DNA of 64,000 bases from Zobellia roscoffensis (GTDB lineage: Bacteria; Bacteroidota; Bacteroidia; Flavobacteriales; Flavobacteriaceae): contig NZ_JADDXT010000002.1 in the NCBI RefSeq assembly GCF_015330165.1, positions 742,504-806,503 of the forward strand, written 5' to 3'. Below are positions 60,957-64,000 of this stretch, in pieces; the stretch's first letter is position 1, and each line of letters opens with the position of its first letter. Under the pieces are notes generated by a model. That model was not told where the DNA came from, did not search any database, and saw nothing but the letters and a program-made list of their open reading frames with translations. Made by a program: the position numbers and the translations under genes.

Positions 60957-62375
60957 ATGGCACAAGACCAAGATAACTTCAGAGATTCTATTGGTACTAT
61001 CAAAGAAGATGGAAAACGGGCATGGGTATTTCCTAAAAAGCCTAGTGGCAAATTTTACGACTACCGTAAATATGTGAGCTATGTACTCCTTACATTCTTG
61101 ATTGCTTCTCCGTTTATTAAAATAAATGGCAACCAATTCTTGATGTTCAATGTGTTAGAAAGGCGATTCAACATCTTTGGGTTTCCGTTTTATCCGCAAG
61201 ATTTTCACCTCTTTGTCATCTCTATGATTATTGGGGTAGTTTTCATTGCTCTTTTTACGGTGGCATTTGGTCGTATTTTTTGTGGGTGGATGTGCCCTCA
61301 GACCATTTTTATGGAAATGGTTTTCCGTAGGATAGAATATTGGATAGATGGTGACCGTGGCGCCCAAATGCGACTTGACAGACAACCCTGGAACGCCGAA
61401 AAGATTCGTAAACGGGTTTTAAAATGGTTCGTTTTTTTCATCATATCATTTATCATAGCTAATGTGTTTCTGGCTTATTTGATTGGTAGTGACCGTCTAA
61501 TACAATACATAACAGACGGACCATCGCAGCATTTGAGTACCATGTTATCGCTTTTAATATTTACAGCGGTATTCTATTTTGTATTTGCTTGGTTTAGAGA
61601 ACAGGTTTGTATAATTGCCTGCCCATACGGGCGTATGCAAGGGGTTTTACTAGACAACCAATCTATTGTTGTTGCTTATGACCACAAACGGGGTGAAGCT
61701 GAAAACGGAAGAAAAAAGTGGCGTAAAAATGAAGACCGAGAAGCATTGGGCCATGGTGATTGTATTGACTGTTTTCAATGTGTAAATGTTTGCCCTACAG
61801 GAATAGACATTAGAAATGGAACGCAACTAGAATGTGTAAACTGTACGGCTTGTATTGATGAGTGTGATACCATTATGGAAAAAGTCAATCTCCCAAAAGG
61901 ATTGATTCGCTATGCCAGTGAAGATGAAATTACCAAAAAAGAAAAATTCAAATTTACTCCTCGTTTAAAAGGGTATACGGCCGTATTGGTCATTTTAACC
62001 GGAGTACTTGTGGGAATGATGTTTTTAAGAAATGACCTCGAAGCAAATATTTTACGGTTACCAGGCCAACTTTACGAACATAAAGAAGGGAACATTATCA
62101 GTAATGTATACACCTATAAACTACTAAACAAAACAACCAAGTCAGTAGATAATGTTCATTTTGAATTGATATCCCCTAAAGGGGAAATAAAACTGGTACG
62201 CCATGAGAATTTTGATGTGCAGCCCGAAGCGCTAGCGGAAGGCACTTTGTTTATAGAAATCAATGCTTCGGTATTGAGCGGTGACAAAAACAACTTGAAA
62301 ATTGGGGTATTTAGTAATGATAAACTTATAGAAACTACCACGGCCCGCTTTTTAGCACCACGTAGTTACAAATAG
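60957..62375 (+). CDS. ccoG: Cytochrome c oxidase accessory protein CcoG (FixG/RdxA)
   Basis: A membrane ferredoxin-like protein involved in copper reduction for cbb3 assembly. The 472 residues contain membrane helices at about 40-58, 90-110, 155-178, 190-210 and 340-360; NapH-type motifs CGWMCPQTIFMEMVF and CIIACPYGRMQGVL; and two 4Fe-4S sites in CIDCFQCVNVCPTGIDI and CVNCTACIDECD. The C-terminal periplasmic domain (about 365-472) is immunoglobulin-like, as in FixG. It lies 46 bases after ccoP. Confidence 0.96.
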   Translation: MAQDQDNFRDSIGTIKEDGKRAWVFPKKPSGKFYDYRKYVSYVLLTFLIASPFIKINGNQFLMFNVLERRFNIFGFPFYPQDFHLFVISMIIGVVFIALFTVAFGRIFCGWMCPQTIFMEMVFRRIEYWIDGDRGAQMRLDRQPWNAEKIRKRVLKWFVFFIISFIIANVFLAYLIGSDRLIQYITDGPSQHLSTMLSLLIFTAVFYFVFAWFREQVCIIACPYGRMQGVLLDNQSIVVAYDHKRGEAENGRKKWRKNEDREALGHGDCIDCFQCVNVCPTGIDIRNGTQLECVNCTACIDECDTIMEKVNLPKGLIRYASEDEITKKEKFKFTPRLKGYTAVLVILTGVLVGMMFLRNDLEANILRLPGQLYEHKEGNIISNVYTYKLLNKTTKSVDNVHFELISPKGEIKLVRHENFDVQPEALAEGTLFIEINASVLSGDKNNLKIGVFSNDKLIETTTARFLAPRSYK

Positions 62376-62391
62376 AATTAAAATAAAAATC

Positions 62392-62838
62392 ATGAAAATA
62401 AATTGGGGTACAGGTATCGTAATAGCCATTATAGGTTTCATAAGTTTTATTCTGTTTTTCGTGATTCGAATGACCACAAGTCATAATGCGAATCATGATT
62501 TGGTGACTGAAGAGTATTATAAAGCTGAATTAGGTTATCAAAAAGAAATTGATGCAGAGCAAAATGCGTTTAATGCAACGAAACAAATACAACTAAAAAA
62601 AGCAGCCGACGGATTGCAAATCGTCTTTCCTGAAGGCTATAACAATACAAATGTGTCTGGCATTGTGTCCCTTTACAGACCGTCTAATAAGCACTTGGAT
62701 TTTGACTTACCCATTAGTCTATCCAATTCACATTTGCTCATACCTGACAAACGCTTATTAGATGGTCGTTGGGACATAAAAATATTCTGGAAACACCAAG
62801 GGAAAGATTTTTTACACAAAGAAAGCATAACGTTTTAA
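62392..62838 (+). CDS. ccoH: FixH family protein
   Basis: A 148-residue protein with one membrane helix (about 7-29), then a periplasmic part. HDLVTEEYYKAELGYQKEIDAEQNA, quoted in part as LVTEEYYKAELGYQ, is the FixH signature. The rest is a beta-sandwich with LPISLSNSHLLIPDKRLLDGRWDIKI, in part LLDGRWDIKIFW. It is required for cbb3 oxidase assembly. Close spacing to ccoG (16 bases) and the SafE gene (7 bases) indicates one operon. Confidence 0.92.
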   Translation: MKINWGTGIVIAIIGFISFILFFVIRMTTSHNANHDLVTEEYYKAELGYQKEIDAEQNAFNATKQIQLKKAADGLQIVFPEGYNNTNVSGIVSLYRPSNKHLDFDLPISLSNSHLLIPDKRLLDGRWDIKIFWKHQGKDFLHKESITF

Positions 62839-62845
62839 GAGAAAC

Positions 62846-63550
62846 ATGATTCTATCTGCTGTCATATTAGGTCTAATGGGAAGCTTACACTGCGTGGGTA
62901 TGTGTGGGCCTATTGCCTTTATGCTTCCAGTAGACCACTCTAATAATTTTAAAAAATTCGGACAGATACTTATATATCATTTTGGGCGATTAATGGCCTA
63001 CGGTATCATTGGACTCCTCTTTGGTCTTTTGGGAAAAGGGCTTTCCCTTTTCGGTATACAGCAGAAACTCTCCATTGCCATTGGTATTTTAATGATTTTG
63101 GTGGTTTTAATTCCATATAAAACATTCAACAAATACAATCTCTCAAAACCCATTTACAAAATCATATCAAAGGTTAAAAACCAACTGGGCAAAGAACTTA
63201 AAAAAAAGACTCCCGATACTTTCTTGACGATTGGGTTTTTAAACGGTTTTTTACCCTGTGGGCTAGTCTATATGGCTCTTTTTGGCGCTATTGCAATGGG
63301 GAATGCTTTACAGGGAAGTTTATATATGATTCTGTTTGGCCTAGGTACTCTTCCTTTGATGACTACGGCCATATATTTTAGCGGCCTGTTAAAAGGCGGT
63401 ATTCGCCATAAAGTACAAAAAGCCATACCCGTTTTTGTAATTGTCATAGGCTTGCTTTTTATTGTGAGAGGTCTTGGCCTAGGGATTCCTTATGTATCTC
63501 CTGCTCCCATTACAGAAATGGCATCTAGTGCTATAGAATGCCATAATTAA
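62846..63550 (+). CDS. Sulfite exporter TauE/SafE family protein of the cco operon
   Basis: A 234-residue polytopic protein with six membrane helices. It starts with GLMGSLHCVGMCGPIAFMLP and has a second half beginning NGFLPCGLVYMALFGAIAMG, the tandem pattern of the YggP/CcoH-linked SafE group. Members in cbb3 operons probably help copper delivery; the conserved HCVGMCGP and PCG cysteines may bind copper. The name from sulfite export should not be taken as function. Confidence 0.9.
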   Translation: MILSAVILGLMGSLHCVGMCGPIAFMLPVDHSNNFKKFGQILIYHFGRLMAYGIIGLLFGLLGKGLSLFGIQQKLSIAIGILMILVVLIPYKTFNKYNLSKPIYKIISKVKNQLGKELKKKTPDTFLTIGFLNGFLPCGLVYMALFGAIAMGNALQGSLYMILFGLGTLPLMTTAIYFSGLLKGGIRHKVQKAIPVFVIVIGLLFIVRGLGLGIPYVSPAPITEMASSAIECHN

Positions 63551-63577
63551 ACGGCTCTGACATTAATACAATAACTT

Positions 63578-64000
63578 ATGAAACCATTACCGAACGAAAT
63601 TGTACTTCGCCCCAGGTTTCAGTTAGATGTGCCCGAGCACAAAGAAAAAGTCCTGAAAAATTTTGAAAACTCGGCAGTGCCTCCGTTTTTAGTAAACCGT
63701 TTAGATGAGCATGTATTTATCAAATTCAACGCCAAAAACAACCATTTCTGGTCACCTCAACTCCACTTGCAGATAGATGAACTAGATGCTTCCAGCTGCC
63801 GTGTACATGGCATATTTGGACCTAACCCTACCCTTTGGACATTCTTTATGTTCGTTCATTTTGTTGTTGCCGCCCTATTTCTAATTTTAGGAACCTGGGC
63901 GTATTCAAGTGCATCTTTAAATAAACCTTACCACTTGCAACTAGGACTAATGGCTATGATAGTAGTGGTATGGTTTGTACTTTACTTTTTTGGACGAAGC
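63578..64000 (+). CDS. Uncharacterised membrane protein, 3' end outside window
   Basis: An ATG frame opens 27 bases after the SafE gene stop and stays open for 141 codons to the edge. It starts MKPLPNEIVLRPRFQLDVP and carries a soluble part (about 1-85) with FWSPQLHLQIDELDASSCRV, in part LHLQIDELD, then two membrane helices at about 88-110 and 120-140. I do not recognise the family. Location suggests it is part of the cco operon. Full length and function are unknown. Confidence 0.7.
   Translation, partial: MKPLPNEIVLRPRFQLDVPEHKEKVLKNFENSAVPPFLVNRLDEHVFIKFNAKNNHFWSPQLHLQIDELDASSCRVHGIFGPNPTLWTFFMFVHFVVAALFLILGTWAYSSASLNKPYHLQLGLMAMIVVVWFVLYFFGRS

Overview
The window is AT-rich, gene-dense bacterial chromosome from a member of the Bacteroidetes, almost certainly a marine Flavobacteriaceae. 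I guess the Maribacter/Zobellia neighbourhood, but that placement rests only on gene style. The evidence is: TAnnTTTG-type -7 promoter boxes; a FecI/FecR/TonB-dependent receptor trio with an STN domain; exbB-exbD-exbD; a fused CcoN-CcoO cytochrome oxidase subunit; BlaI/M56 peptidase/TPR operons; and DUF4230, DUF4260 and DUF4407 proteins. No rRNA, CRISPR array, insertion sequence, prophage or integrase was seen. Two tRNAs are present, Ser(GGA) and Leu(UAG).

Layout. 1-2.2 kb: 3' part of rpoN, a PAP2-like membrane protein and an outer-membrane barrel. 2.3-4.6 kb: an ExbB/ExbD energy-coupling operon. 4.9-7.4 kb: tRNA-Ser, asparaginase, TatD nuclease and a retropepsin-like protease. 7.5-11.6 kb: the 2-oxoglutarate dehydrogenase genes odhB and odhA. 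12.6-16.2 kb: galE, a sugar aminotransferase and Kdo transferase (envelope polysaccharide). 16.7-20.5 kb: two Tat-exported sugar-metabolism proteins and a fumarylacetoacetase-family enzyme. 20.4-25.3 kb: ECF sigma, anti-sigma and TonB-dependent receptor. 25.4-27.8 kb: Old Yellow Enzyme, peroxiredoxin and TetR with twin operators. 28-34 kb: ABC-F ATPase, tRNA-Leu, dipeptidase, PhnA, DUF4407 and Hpt proteins. 34.2-42.7 kb: a long minus-strand run including a membrane-bound MutS-like ATPase, HemW and RuvC. 42.8-46.4 kb: BlaI, a BlaR1-like M56 peptidase with a TonB domain, and a TPR protein. 46.5-53.2 kb: mixed metabolism (serine hydrolase, nitroreductase, homogentisate dioxygenase, NADH dehydrogenase, universal stress protein). 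53.3-64 kb: an FNR-type regulator and the cbb3 oxidase locus ccoI, ccoS, ccoNO, ccoQ, ccoP, ccoG, ccoH and a SafE-like gene.

How it works together. The right-hand 11 kb is a coherent micro-oxic respiration module. Its CRP/FNR regulator, copper-loading P-type ATPase, oxidase structural genes and a universal stress protein share TGAC-N4-GTCA-like dyads in their promoters. The BlaI operon carries three 16-bp AACTAA-N4-TTAGTT dyads around its promoter. The TetR locus carries the same 18-bp operator in front of both tetR and the peroxiredoxin-OYE pair.

I found no wholly novel multi-gene system that I can defend. The strongest unusual signals are a heptanucleotide tandem repeat at two distant loci, one of which supplies the stop codon of ccoS; two families of intergenic repeats; and a BlaR1-type peptidase that combines a TonB C-terminal domain with a tail resembling a TonB-receptor plug.
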